Shown: positions 19,246 through 28,184 of the stretch, piece after piece | How positions within the stretch are numbered: position 1 is the stretch's first letter | How the letters are laid out: the number at the start of each line of letters is the position of its first letter | From: Clostridiales bacterium UBA7001 | GTDB taxonomy: Bacteria; Bacillota; Clostridia; TANB77; CAG-508 | Length of the DNA stretch: 64,000 nucleotides | Assembly: GCA_002449785.1 (NCBI GenBank) | Contig: DJXP01000024.1 | Location: 29,205-93,204 of the forward strand | Direction of reading: 5' to 3' | Notes under the pieces: generated by a model | Seen by the model: only the letters and a program-made list of their open reading frames with translations | What the model was told of the DNA's origin: nothing | Databases searched by the model: none | Program-made: the position numbers and the translations under genes

Positions 19246-19272
19246 GAAGGAAAAATAATATTTATGTAGAAT
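19246..19272 (+). promoter_or_regulatory. Predicted sigma-H promoter of spoVG
   Basis: GAAGGAAAA (19246-19254), 11 bases, then GTAGAAT (19266-19272). This matches the B. subtilis sigma-H pattern RNAGGAWWW-N11/12-RNNGAAT, and spoVG is a classic sigma-H target. The rest of the murC-spoVG gap is AT-rich with nothing else recognised. Confidence 0.55.
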
Positions 19273-19325
19273 AATTAATTAGTACATAAAAATATGTATA
19301 AAACTAGAAGAAAGAGGTGCATAAA

Positions 19326-19622
19326 ATGCAAATTACAGACGTACGTTTAAGAAAAGTAAATTTAGAAAACAGAATGAAAGCTGTTGCTTCAGTAACATTT
19401 GATGGAGAATTCGTTATTCATGACATTAAAGTTATTGAAAGCCAAAATGGATTATTTATAGCTATGCCTAGCAAAAAAACTCCAAACGGAGAATTTAAAG
19501 ATATAGCTCATCCAATCAATGCAGAAACTAGAGAAAAAATTCAAAAAGCTATATTAGAAGCTTATGAAGCTCCAGATGCAGAAACAGATGTAGAAACAGC
19601 AACTACAACTTCAGCTGAATAA
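19326..19622 (+). CDS. spoVG: SpoVG, RNA-binding regulator
   Basis: Small regulator with roles in asymmetric septation, envelope and virulence control in Firmicutes; binds RNA/DNA in known homologs. Sequence [40 protein letters not shown] and [17 protein letters not shown] are the family's hallmark blocks. Length 98 is normal. ATG 19326 is chosen over the GTG at 19317 because AAAGAGG overlaps that GTG and is 9 bases from the ATG. Single-gene unit with its own terminator. Confidence 0.96.
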   Translation: MQITDVRLRKVNLENRMKAVASVTFDGEFVIHDIKVIESQNGLFIAMPSKKTPNGEFKDIAHPINAETREKIQKAILEAYEAPDAETDVETATTTSAE

Positions 19623-19638
19623 TTTTGTAATGAAAGAG

Positions 19639-19665
19639 GCGTTATTTTATAATAACGCTTTTTTT
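19639..19665 (+). terminator. Terminator of spoVG
   Basis: GCGTTATT / AATAACGC stem with TTAT loop followed by seven or more T. Confidence 0.85.
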
Positions 19666-19753
19666 GATTTCATAAAAAATTATATTTTTATAAATTTTTA
19701 TTGTTATTTTTATTTTTTTTATATATAATATTTCATAGGAAGGAAAATAACTT

Positions 19754-21871
19754 ATGAAAAACACGGGAATTGAAGATATTTCAATAGATAACAGCATAAA
19801 AAATAAAAATAAAAGTGGAAAAAATGTAATAATTATTTTGCTTTTTTTATTATTGATTATTTTTATATCTTTAATTATTTTATATAAATTTTATTCCAAA
19901 AAATCAGTTTCTATAAAGCAACTATTTGTAGACGGTTTATTAAAAACTAATTATGCTTCAGAATATAATATTGATAACTATAAAAAAATATATGACAGAA
20001 TCATATCTGAAGATTCTGTTATAACAAATAATATTACTTATTCATCTAATAGAAGTTTTGATATTATTAAAGATTTTGATATAAATAGTTTTTCTGTTAG
20101 TACAACAACAGATACCGATATAGAAAATTCTAAATTTTTTTCAGATGTTATGATTAATTATTCTGGAAACGAATTTTTAGATTTTAAAGTATTATCTGAT
20201 AAAGAAAAAATTGGTTTGATGTCTGACCCAATAGTTAATAAATATGTTGGAATGAGTTATGATAAATTAAAAGATATTTATAGTATTGGTAATCCTATAG
20301 ATTATCTAAAAAATGATGAAAATATTGAATTATCAGATGAAAATAAAAAAGAGTATTTAAAAAAATATATTAATATTATCTTAGATAAAATACCAGAAGA
20401 AAACTTTTCTATGAAAGAAAATATAGCACTAGATGAGTCTTTTCAAAATATAGCTGTAAAAGAGTATAAACTTGAATTAAACCAAGAAGATTTAATAAAT
20501 ATATTAGTAGAAGTACTAAAAGAGTTTAGAAATGATGAAGAATTTCTTGAAAAAATATCATTAAACAATAATACTCTAAATATTAAAGTTAAAGCTAATA
20601 ATGCAGATAAAAATATAATAAATGAACCAGATGAAGTGCAAACAGAAGATGCACAGGAAAATCAAAATGAAAATATAGAAGAGAATATAGATGATTCTAT
20701 TTTAGAAGCAGGTGAAATGGCTGAAGTACAAGAAATGCTTGAAAACTTGAGCGTTGCAGAATCTATTCTTCCTGATGGTACTACAATTAATATTGATGAA
20801 ATAAGAAATGATGAAAAATTAAAAATAAGTGATATTTTACCTAAAATAAATGATACTAGAATTGATTATAAAAATGTTATTAAATTAATTTTAGGTAAGA
20901 AAATGAATACTAATATAAATTCTATTCAAAAAGAAGTAGATTACTTAATAGAAAAAATACAAAAACTAGAGGGTAGCGGACTAATAGTTAAATTATATGT
21001 AAGTGATGAAGGAACAGAAAAAATAGTTTTTAAATTACCTAATGATAGTGATTTTGAAATAGAATTTCATAATAAAAATCAAAATGAAAAGAGTTTAGTA
21101 TTTACTTATTTATATTTAGGAAATAATGGTAGATTTACATTCTCAGATGATGTAGTTAAAGATTATATATTAGCAGATGATATTGAAAATTCAGATGGTA
21201 ATTTACCAACTCAAGATAAGAAAAATGGTTTTTCTGTTGAATGCAAATTTATAAATGGAAATTCTCAAAATTCAATTAATGTCAATTATAATTTTATTGA
21301 AAGTGAAAAGATTAATAAAAAAATTAATTTTAGTATTAATACAACTGGAAATATTAATTCAAAAACGATAAAAAATGACATTGTTATAATCTCAAGTGGG
21401 GAAGAAAAAGATGAACTAGTTATTGAAAATGCGGTAGAATTTGATAGGAGTGAAGTCATTCAAGAATTTTCAGACAATAATTTGTTATTAATAGATAATT
21501 TATCTGAAGATGATGAAAGCGAAGTTTTAAAAGCAATAATTTTGCAACTTAAGAATTTTAGAGAGAACAAAAAACAAGAAGTTAATTTAATAGATACAAG
21601 TAATCAAAAATATTTTATAAATCGAAATTATGATAATCTTTCACATAGTATTACTTATGAAGAAGCAAAAAATGTTTTAGTTGAAAAAATTTCTAGTATG
21701 ATGGGAGAGGCACAAAGCAGAAATGAAGAATTTACAATTAAAAACTTATCTGATTTAACTATAGATGGTTATAATGTATCTTCAACTGTAACAGATGAAA
21801 ATGCAACTGTTGTTATTGATATATATACATTTAATATTGACTCAAATTTTGTATTGACAGATGCAAATTAA
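19754..21871 (+). CDS. Membrane-anchored exported protein of unknown function, 705 aa
   Basis: A 22-residue charged cytoplasmic head, one membrane segment (about 23-45, VIIILLFLLLIIFISLIIL) and a long exported, N/D/E/K-rich region. An acidic low-complexity stretch lies near residues 290-325 (DEVQTEDAQENQNENIEEN). No catalytic motif and almost no cysteine. The strand-turn pattern (NNNTLNIKVKANN, INVNYNFIES) suggests beta-rich domains. Good ribosome site AGGAAGG before ATG 19754. It runs into the 21895 gene with 23 bases between, so they likely act together at the cell surface. Not recognised. Confidence 0.55.
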   Translation: MKNTGIEDISIDNSIKNKNKSGKNVIIILLFLLLIIFISLIILYKFYSKKSVSIKQLFVDGLLKTNYASEYNIDNYKKIYDRIISEDSVITNNITYSSNRSFDIIKDFDINSFSVSTTTDTDIENSKFFSDVMINYSGNEFLDFKVLSDKEKIGLMSDPIVNKYVGMSYDKLKDIYSIGNPIDYLKNDENIELSDENKKEYLKKYINIILDKIPEENFSMKENIALDESFQNIAVKEYKLELNQEDLINILVEVLKEFRNDEEFLEKISLNNNTLNIKVKANNADKNIINEPDEVQTEDAQENQNENIEENIDDSILEAGEMAEVQEMLENLSVAESILPDGTTINIDEIRNDEKLKISDILPKINDTRIDYKNVIKLILGKKMNTNINSIQKEVDYLIEKIQKLEGSGLIVKLYVSDEGTEKIVFKLPNDSDFEIEFHNKNQNEKSLVFTYLYLGNNGRFTFSDDVVKDYILADDIENSDGNLPTQDKKNGFSVECKFINGNSQNSINVNYNFIESEKINKKINFSINTTGNINSKTIKNDIVIISSGEEKDELVIENAVEFDRSEVIQEFSDNNLLLIDNLSEDDESEVLKAIILQLKNFRENKKQEVNLIDTSNQKYFINRNYDNLSHSITYEEAKNVLVEKISSMMGEAQSRNEEFTIKNLSDLTIDGYNVSSTVTDENATVVIDIYTFNIDSNFVLTDAN

Positions 21872-21894
21872 ATATATTCTAAAGAGGAGAAAAA

Positions 21895-22887
21895 ATGAAA
21901 AAAAAGGATTTAAATGTTAAATTATTAATAAGAAGAATAATTGTAATACTAGTTTTATTAATTATATTAGTATTAATAATGAAACTATTTAGCATTATTT
22001 TTGGTAAAGAAAAAGTTGTAGGTAATTTAAATAATAGAGGTTTGGCTCTAAGTGTTGGTAAAGAAGTTTACTACAATAAATATGAAAAAGGAATATATAA
22101 AGTAAAAGGTAATAAAGAGTATCAACTAACAGATGAAACAGCTTATTCAATAACTAATTATAAAGATAAATTATATTATTTAACTGTTTCTAATTCAAAT
22201 TCAATAGATTTAAAAAGTGTTGATACTAATGGAGAAAATCAAGAGCTTATAAAATCATTATCAACTCGTATAAGTAAATTTTATATTGAAGATGGATTTG
22301 TTTATTATGTAACTAATAAAGATGTTGTTGGATTAGCTAAATTTGAACTTGAGACCAAAAAAGAATCAATTATAGCTACAAGTAATGTTCAAGATTTTGT
22401 ACTTGATAATAAAACAATATATTATACAGATAATGTAGGATATTTATATAAGGTTAATATTGATGGAACAAATAATGAAGTTATTTCAAGGGATTATTCA
22501 ATAAATCAAATACAACTATTAGATAAATGGATATATTATTATGACTCTTCTAATTCAGAAGAAAAGGGACCAAGTGGATTATATAAAATAAAAAAAGATG
22601 GTACATCAAGAACTTTAGTTTCTGAAAATATTAATAATGAATATTATAATATTACAAGTAAAAGTATTTATTACTATGATATATCTAGTAAAAAAATAAT
22701 TAAAACAAACCTTAATGGAAAAAATTCAAAAGAAATTACTCAATTAAATGATCAAATGTTATTAACAAGAATGAATATTGCAAATGGAGTAATCTATTAT
22801 TTGGATAAAAGTATAGATGATTCTCAAATTTATCAAATGTATAGAATAAAAGAAGATGGAAAAAAGTCAAAAAGTATAGAATATTAA
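21895..22887 (+). CDS. Membrane-anchored DUF5050-like beta-propeller protein, 330 aa
   Basis: N-terminal anchor (about residues 14-36), then repeats of about 40 residues containing the pattern IYY-x-D/YKVN-x-DGT: LYKVNIDGTNNEVIS, LYKIKKDGTSRTLVS, KTNLNGKNSKEIT, MYRIKEDGKKSKSI. These are the blades of a DUF5050-type (six-bladed, LDL-receptor-YWTD-like) propeller. Probably a protein- or glycan-binding surface protein. GAGGAG precedes the ATG. Follows the 19754 gene closely. Confidence 0.65.
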   Translation: MKKKDLNVKLLIRRIIVILVLLIILVLIMKLFSIIFGKEKVVGNLNNRGLALSVGKEVYYNKYEKGIYKVKGNKEYQLTDETAYSITNYKDKLYYLTVSNSNSIDLKSVDTNGENQELIKSLSTRISKFYIEDGFVYYVTNKDVVGLAKFELETKKESIIATSNVQDFVLDNKTIYYTDNVGYLYKVNIDGTNNEVISRDYSINQIQLLDKWIYYYDSSNSEEKGPSGLYKIKKDGTSRTLVSENINNEYYNITSKSIYYYDISSKKIIKTNLNGKNSKEITQLNDQMLLTRMNIANGVIYYLDKSIDDSQIYQMYRIKEDGKKSKSIEY

Positions 22888-22939
22888 TTTCAAGATTATT
22901 ATTATTGAATTTTAATAATTGAGAAAGGAAAAATAAAAT

Positions 22940-23083
22940 ATGAAATTAGGTACAGTTGTATATCAAAGTAAAATTTATAATCTTGATTATATGTCATTAG
23001 ATGAATTAAAAAGGCTTTTAGAAATGATAGAAAATGAAAAAAATACTAATATTCAAGAAGCAAAAAAGTTAATAAAAAATTAA
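22940..23083 (+). CDS. Small protein, 47 aa
   Basis: Starts MKLGTVVYQSKIYNLDYMSLD and ends with a lysine-rich amphipathic helix (LKRLLEMIENEKN). AGAAAGGA lies 9 bases upstream of ATG 22940. Spacing to the next gene is 19 bases and that gene has its own GGAGG, so this looks like a real first gene of a three-gene unit (22940, 23103, 23992). Function unknown. Confidence 0.55.
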   Translation: MKLGTVVYQSKIYNLDYMSLDELKRLLEMIENEKNTNIQEAKKLIKN

Positions 23084-23102
23084 TCTTGTTGGAGGTCTTA
23101 AG

Positions 23103-23987
23103 TTGGAAGAATTAACTAGTGAACAAATATCTTCTAAGTTATATGATATATATATAAAATCTGAAGATAGAATAAAGTCAAATGCTATGGTATGCAGAGC
23201 ATATATTGATAAGGTTTCTTTAGATACAATTTCACAAAAGGTAAATAATGAAATGGCTTCAATAAAGTATTCTATTTCTCAAATAAATTCTAAATTTAAT
23301 GAAAACAATAAAAGTTATGTTACTACAAAAGAGGAAATAACTAAAGTACTCTCATATTATGAACAGGCATTAAAAGAGCTTAGTTTATTTTATGATGGAA
23401 AAATTGAACAATTAATATTAAGAAAAGTTGAATTAGAAGCTAGCTTAATAGGATCAATTATAAATGATCAATATTTACATGATAAAATCTTACATAAAAA
23501 TATGTTAAAAGAAAATGATAAAACAAAAATGTCTCTTAAAGATAATATAAAAAATGCTATTGAAAAAATAAAAAACAGGAAAAATAATAAAAACCAAGTT
23601 GATATTATGGCTGTTTCTAAATTAATGGATAGCCAAGATGTTGCACGAGAAATTGAGGAAAAAAGTTCTTTGAGACTTGAGAAAATTGTAGAAGAAAGAA
23701 AGAATAACAAAGATTTCATAACAAATACAGAAAAGGAAATTTCTTTAGTTACTAATGAAATAGAAAGATTAAATAAACAAAAGGAAAAGGCAATTTTTGA
23801 TGCAATGGAATCACAAGAAAAGAGTGTAAGTAATAATATACGCAAACCAAAAATATTTAATAAAATCACAAGATTTTTTGTAAGTAGATTTAACACTGCT
23901 AAAGTTATACAAAATACAATTATAAATCCACTAAATATGAAAATAGAGAATTTTAGAACAAACGAACTTGCTAATATGAAAGGATAA
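23103..23987 (+). CDS. Coiled-coil protein, 294 aa
   Basis: Starts at TTG 23103 after a GGAGG 8 bases upstream. No signal or membrane segment. Almost wholly helical and charged, with heptad-like stretches at about residues 45-75 and 190-245 (KEISLVTNEIERLNKQKEK). The middle (about 135-165) is strongly basic (KIKNRKNNKNQ). Probably a cytoplasmic or membrane-peripheral structural protein. Similar coiled-coil stretches occur in the 57032 protein but I see no clear homology. Confidence 0.5.
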   Translation: MEELTSEQISSKLYDIYIKSEDRIKSNAMVCRAYIDKVSLDTISQKVNNEMASIKYSISQINSKFNENNKSYVTTKEEITKVLSYYEQALKELSLFYDGKIEQLILRKVELEASLIGSIINDQYLHDKILHKNMLKENDKTKMSLKDNIKNAIEKIKNRKNNKNQVDIMAVSKLMDSQDVAREIEEKSSLRLEKIVEERKNNKDFITNTEKEISLVTNEIERLNKQKEKAIFDAMESQEKSVSNNIRKPKIFNKITRFFVSRFNTAKVIQNTIINPLNMKIENFRTNELANMKG

Positions 23988-23991
23988 AATT

Positions 23992-24138
23992 ATGAATGAG
24001 AGTTTTGTAGATCTTGTAAATAAATTTTATGAAAAGGGTATTGATCCATTTAAAGGAGTAATAAGGAATTATGGAGATGATTATAATAAAAAAGATATAA
24101 CTAGAGAAAATAATAAGCAAATTAATAATGAAAGGTAA
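23992..24138 (+). CDS. Small protein, 48 aa
   Basis: ATG 23992 lies 4 bases after the preceding stop and the AAAGGAT overlapping that stop is the ribosome site. The protein starts MNESFVDLVNKFYEKGIDPF and is hydrophilic. The tight spacing implies translational coupling with the coiled-coil gene, perhaps as its partner. Function unknown. Confidence 0.5.
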   Translation: MNESFVDLVNKFYEKGIDPFKGVIRNYGDDYNKKDITRENNKQINNER

Positions 24139-24204
24139 AAAAAACTTGAATTATTCGTTTTTGTGTGGTATATTATATATGTTCGAATATTTATATATTT
24201 GTTA

Positions 24205-24459
24205 AAACCGTTTGTAAAAAGCAAAGTAAGTAAATTGCTAAAGTTTTAAAGAGAGAATAAATGGTGCGCTGAAAATTTATTCAAACTATATTTACTGAAA
24301 TTTCACTTTTAAGGTCTTATAATGAAATTTAAATTAGAGTAGTTATAAGCGGTAGTTACGTTAAAACTGTAATGAGGTTAATTTTATTTTATTGTAAATT
24401 AATGAATTTAGGTGGTAACACGAAATTAGGTCGTCCTATGATATAGGGCGACTTTTTGA
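24205..24459 (+). promoter_or_regulatory. T-box riboswitch leader of pheST
   Basis: AGAGAGA at 24250-24256 with the following GGTGCGCTGAAAA fits the T-box stem I start. The T-box core AGGTGGTAACACG is at 24410-24422. The terminator GTCGTCC/GGGCGAC (24430-24452) plus TTTTT follows. Uncharged tRNA binding should favour the antiterminator, letting pheST be read; the genes downstream make tRNA-Phe the expected effector. A UUC candidate for the specifier is at 24302-24304, not proven by folding. The TTGAATT...TATATAT bases near 24147-24181 may hold the promoter. Confidence 0.88.
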
Positions 24460-24460
24460 T

Positions 24461-24593
24461 TTGGACTTTGGGGACGTTCCTTAAAGTCCAAAAATCTGGA
24501 CTCAAGGGACACTCTTTGATAAAATAAAGGTGTTCTTAAAGAGTGTCCCTAGGTTTAAAATTTTGGACTTTAAGGAACGTCCCCAAAGTCCAA
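24461..24593 (+). repeat. Nested palindromic element (REP/MITE-like) between T-box and pheS
   Basis: Outer perfect inverted repeat of 33 bases: 24461-24493 and 24561-24593. Inner perfect 12-base arms: 24506-24517 and 24538-24549. The blocks GGGGACGTTCC and GGGACACTCTTT resemble motifs of REP-type elements mobilised by Y1 (REP-associated) transposases. No ORF inside. GC content is above the surroundings, suggesting an inserted non-autonomous element. It would form a long hairpin in the pheST mRNA leader. Confidence 0.75.
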
Positions 24594-24614
24594 GTTGAGA
24601 GGAGTAAAAACAAA

Positions 24615-25664
24615 ATGAAAGAAAAAATTGAAAACTTAAGAAATGAAGCTAAAGAAAAAATAAGTGAAATAAAAAATATGCAAGAGCTTCAAGATTTAAA
24701 AGTAAAGTATTTAGGTAAGAAGAGCGAGCTTACAGCTATGCTTAAAAGCTTAGGAACTTTAGGTGCAGAAGAAAGGCCAAAAGTAGGTAGCTTAGTAAAT
24801 GATGTAAGGCGCGAGATTGAAAATAAACTAGAAGAAGCGGAAAAACATTTTAAAGAACAAGCGTTGGCACAAAAATTAGAAAAAGAAAAAATAGATATTA
24901 CTGCACCTAGTACAAAAATAAAAAGAGGTAGTAAACATCCTATAAATAGAATAATTGAGGATATTCAAGATTTATTTGTTTCAATGGGATATGATGTAGT
25001 AGCAGGTCCTGAACTTGAGACTGATGAATACTGCTTTGAAAGATTAAATCTTCCAAAAGGGCATCCAGCTCGTGATATGCAAGATAGTTTCTATATCACA
25101 AATGAATATTTACTTAGAACTCAAACGTCATCAGTTCAAGCAAGAACAATGATAGCAAATGAGGATAAAAGCCCAATAAGAATGATATGTACTGGAAAAA
25201 CATATAGAAGAGAAGATGATGCAACACATTCACATCAATTTAATCAAGTTGAAGGATTAGTAATAGATAAAAAAGAGCTTAATGTTTCTTTAGCAGATTT
25301 AAAGGGAACTTTAGAAGTATTTGTTCATAAAATGATAGGTGCAAATTTAGATTTGAGATTTAGACCTAGTTATTTTCCATTTACTGAACCATCTTATGAA
25401 GTTGACGTTACATGTTTTAAGTGTCAGGGAAAAGGTTGCCCATTATGTAAAAAAACAGGTTGGATAGAGCTTTTAGGAGCAGGAATGGTACATCCAAATG
25501 TATTAAAAATGAATGGATATGACCCAGAAAAATATTCTGGATTTGCATTTGGAACAGGTATAGACCGCTTAGCAATGTTTAGATATGGAATTACAGATAT
25601 GAGATATTTATATACTAATGATATAAGATTCTTAAGTCAATTTGATAGAAAAGATGAAGAATAA
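24615..25664 (+). CDS. pheS: Phenylalanyl-tRNA synthetase alpha subunit
   Basis: Class II synthetase catalytic subunit (alpha2beta2). N-terminal coiled coil (about residues 1-85), motif 2 YRREDDATHSHQFNQVEG, and motif 3 GFAFGTGIDRLAMFRYGI. A four-cysteine cluster (CFKCQGKGCPLCKKTGW) precedes GAGMVHPNVL, a form common in Firmicutes PheS. ATG 24615 is preferred (GAGAGGAG 10 bases upstream); the frame is open further upstream only because it runs through the palindromic element. 349 residues, normal length. Confidence 0.97.
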   Translation: MKEKIENLRNEAKEKISEIKNMQELQDLKVKYLGKKSELTAMLKSLGTLGAEERPKVGSLVNDVRREIENKLEEAEKHFKEQALAQKLEKEKIDITAPSTKIKRGSKHPINRIIEDIQDLFVSMGYDVVAGPELETDEYCFERLNLPKGHPARDMQDSFYITNEYLLRTQTSSVQARTMIANEDKSPIRMICTGKTYRREDDATHSHQFNQVEGLVIDKKELNVSLADLKGTLEVFVHKMIGANLDLRFRPSYFPFTEPSYEVDVTCFKCQGKGCPLCKKTGWIELLGAGMVHPNVLKMNGYDPEKYSGFAFGTGIDRLAMFRYGITDMRYLYTNDIRFLSQFDRKDEE

Positions 25665-25706
25665 ATTAGTAAATAATTTATATAGTAGAAAGGATTGGTA
25701 AATAAA

Positions 25707-28073
25707 ATGATATTAAGTATGAACTTTTTAAAAGATTATGTAGATATAGATGATAAACTTGAAAACATTGCAGAAAACATGACAAGAGTTGGAAATGAAT
25801 ATGATGAAGCAGTTAAGCTTGTTCCAGCTACTAAACTAATAATAGGTGAAGTTATAGAATGCACTGAACATCCAGATTCAGATCACCTTCACTGTTGCAA
25901 AGTAAATATTGGAAATGAAGTATTAAATATAGTTTGTGGAGCACCAAATGTAAAAGAAGGAATTAAAGTTATTGTAGCTCAAAATGGTGCAGAACTTCCT
26001 GGTGGAACAATAAAAAAAGGAAACATTAGAGGGCAAGAATCTAATGGTATGATTTGTGCTTTATATGAAATAGGAATAGATAAAAAATATTTATCAGAAG
26101 AAGATAAAAATGGAATTCATATATTGCCTATAGACGCTCCAATTGGTAAAGACCCAATTGAATATTTAGAATTAAATGATGAGATTATAGATTTTGAGCT
26201 TACAGCTAATAGAGGTGACTTATTAAGTATTTTGGGAATGGCTTATGAAGTTGGAGCAATTTATGATAAAAAGGTTAAAGAAGTAGATTTATCACATAAC
26301 GAGTCTGGTGAAGATTTAAATAAATCATTTGAAGTAAGGGTAAACACTGAAAATTGTAAACTATTTTTAGCTAGAAAAGCATTAAATGTTACTATTAAAG
26401 ATAGTCCAACATTTATAAAGAATAGATTAATAGCTTCTGGAATAAGACCAATAAATAATGTTGTTGATATTAGTAATTATGTTATGTTAGAGCTTGGTCA
26501 GCCACTTCATTTTTATGATGCAGATAAGCTTGGAAATATAATAGAAACTAGAATGGCTAAAAAAGATGAAAAAATTACAACATTAGATGAAATTGAAAGA
26601 ACATTAGAAGAAACAGATATAGTAATTTCAGATGGTAAAAAAGCAATAGGTCTTGCTGGTGTTATGGGAGGCTTAGAGACTGAAATTGAAGAAAGCACAA
26701 AAAATGTTTTAATAGAAGCTGCTATTTTCGATTCAGTTATGGTTAGAAAAACATCTAAAAAAATAGTAAGAAGTGAAGCAAGTAACCGTTTTGAGAAAGG
26801 TTTAGACCCTGAAAGAACTTATATGGCAATGGAAAGAGCAGTTAAACTTTTAGAAGAATATGCTGATAGCGAAATACAAACAGGAACTGTTGTATATGAT
26901 AAAACAGAAAAAAATGAAAAAAATATTGATATAAAAGTAAAAGATATAAATGATTTATTAGGAACTAATATTTCTAAAGAGGATATTCTTGATGTATTTA
27001 GAAGATTAGATTTTAAATATTCTGTAAATGGAGATATAATAACTGTAACTGTTCCATCAAGAAGATTAGATATATCAATTAAGGAAGATTTAATTGAAGA
27101 AGTAGGAAGAATATACGGAGTAGATAATATAGAAGGAAAACTTCCTGTTGTTCCTATGAAAATAGGTTATGTAGATAAAACAGAAAGAAGAATTCGAGAC
27201 AAAATGATATCTTTAGGTTTAAATGAAACATTATCTTATGTCTTAATAAATGACAAAGATGTTCATAAATATGTTTCAGATGATTTTGAAGAATTACGAT
27301 TATTAGACCCAATGACAGAGGAAAGAAATGTATTAAGATATAGTTTAATTCCATCATTATATAAAATTTATGAATATAATAAATCTCATTTAGTTAAAGA
27401 TGTTTCAATATTTGAAATAGGAAAAGGATTCTGGAAAAAGAAAGAAGAATATGGTGAAGATTTAAAATTATGTTCTTTAATGTCTGGAGAATACTATTTG
27501 GGGCTTGGAAATAATAAAAAGTCTGTTGATTTTTATATTATAAAAGGTGTTGCAGAAGAAATACTTGATTTCTTGGGTTATGGCAACAGATATAGTTTTG
27601 TTATGCCAAAAGAAAAAATTCCTGAATTCCATCCAGGACAAGTGGCTGAAATAAATGTAAATAATGATATTGTAGGTTTAATAGGAAGAATTCACCCAGA
27701 AATATCAAAAGAACCTGTTTTCGTAATGGAAATAAATTTAGATAAATTATTAGCTAAAAAAGTAAGTAAAATGAAATTTAAAGAAATATCAATATATCCA
27801 ACAATTAAAGTGGATATAGCAGTTATATTAGATAAAAGCATAACAGCTGATGAAATATCTAAAGTTATAAAAAAAGCTGGTGGTAGTTTACTTGTAAATC
27901 AAGAAATGTTTGATGTTTATACAAATCCAGTTTTAGGGGATAAAAAAAGTGTAGCATATTCATTAACATTTGGGTCAAATAATAAAACATTAACAGATGA
28001 AGAAATAAATCCAGTTGTTGATAAAATAGTAGAAGCATTAGAGAAAAACTTCAAAGCAGAACTCCGCCATTAA
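25707..28073 (+). CDS. pheT: Phenylalanyl-tRNA synthetase beta subunit
   Basis: Holds tRNA binding and editing domains. Order: EMAP-like tRNA-binding domain (about 40-155, IIGEVIECTEHPDSDHLH, VCGAPNV), B3/B4 editing domain (about 210-390, ELTANRGDLLS, NVVDISNYVMLELGQPLH), B5 domain (about 400-475), catalytic-like core, and C-terminal FDX-ACB domain (YPTIKVDIAVILDKSI, VAYSLTFGSNNKTLTDEE). 788 residues, near the usual 800. ATG 25707 is preferred over TTG 25695, which sits almost on the AAAGGA. Confidence 0.97.
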   Translation: MILSMNFLKDYVDIDDKLENIAENMTRVGNEYDEAVKLVPATKLIIGEVIECTEHPDSDHLHCCKVNIGNEVLNIVCGAPNVKEGIKVIVAQNGAELPGGTIKKGNIRGQESNGMICALYEIGIDKKYLSEEDKNGIHILPIDAPIGKDPIEYLELNDEIIDFELTANRGDLLSILGMAYEVGAIYDKKVKEVDLSHNESGEDLNKSFEVRVNTENCKLFLARKALNVTIKDSPTFIKNRLIASGIRPINNVVDISNYVMLELGQPLHFYDADKLGNIIETRMAKKDEKITTLDEIERTLEETDIVISDGKKAIGLAGVMGGLETEIEESTKNVLIEAAIFDSVMVRKTSKKIVRSEASNRFEKGLDPERTYMAMERAVKLLEEYADSEIQTGTVVYDKTEKNEKNIDIKVKDINDLLGTNISKEDILDVFRRLDFKYSVNGDIITVTVPSRRLDISIKEDLIEEVGRIYGVDNIEGKLPVVPMKIGYVDKTERRIRDKMISLGLNETLSYVLINDKDVHKYVSDDFEELRLLDPMTEERNVLRYSLIPSLYKIYEYNKSHLVKDVSIFEIGKGFWKKKEEYGEDLKLCSLMSGEYYLGLGNNKKSVDFYIIKGVAEEILDFLGYGNRYSFVMPKEKIPEFHPGQVAEINVNNDIVGLIGRIHPEISKEPVFVMEINLDKLLAKKVSKMKFKEISIYPTIKVDIAVILDKSITADEISKVIKKAGGSLLVNQEMFDVYTNPVLGDKKSVAYSLTFGSNNKTLTDEEINPVVDKIVEALEKNFKAELRH

Positions 28074-28119
28074 GGACGACATTTTTAAAATTGTAACAAA
28101 AATTTAAAGTTTAAAACTA

Positions 28120-28148
28120 TTGACCTTAAAGCATTTTAAACATATAAT
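28120..28148 (+). promoter_or_regulatory. Sigma-A promoter before the GH25 gene
   Basis: TTGACC (28120-28125), 17 bases, TATAAT (28143-28148); start of transcription expected near 28155, 30 bases before the ATG. Confidence 0.75.
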
Positions 28149-28184
28149 AAAAATGAAATTTTAAAATTTAAGAGGTGTCGAATA

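Noticed and set aside
24461..24593. CRISPR or transposon with a gene
   Set aside because: Only one nested palindrome, no spacer array and no ORF inside.
24543..24614. Longer N terminus for pheS
   Set aside because: It would translate the palindromic element and lacks a ribosome site; ATG 24615 has GAGAGGAG and normal length.
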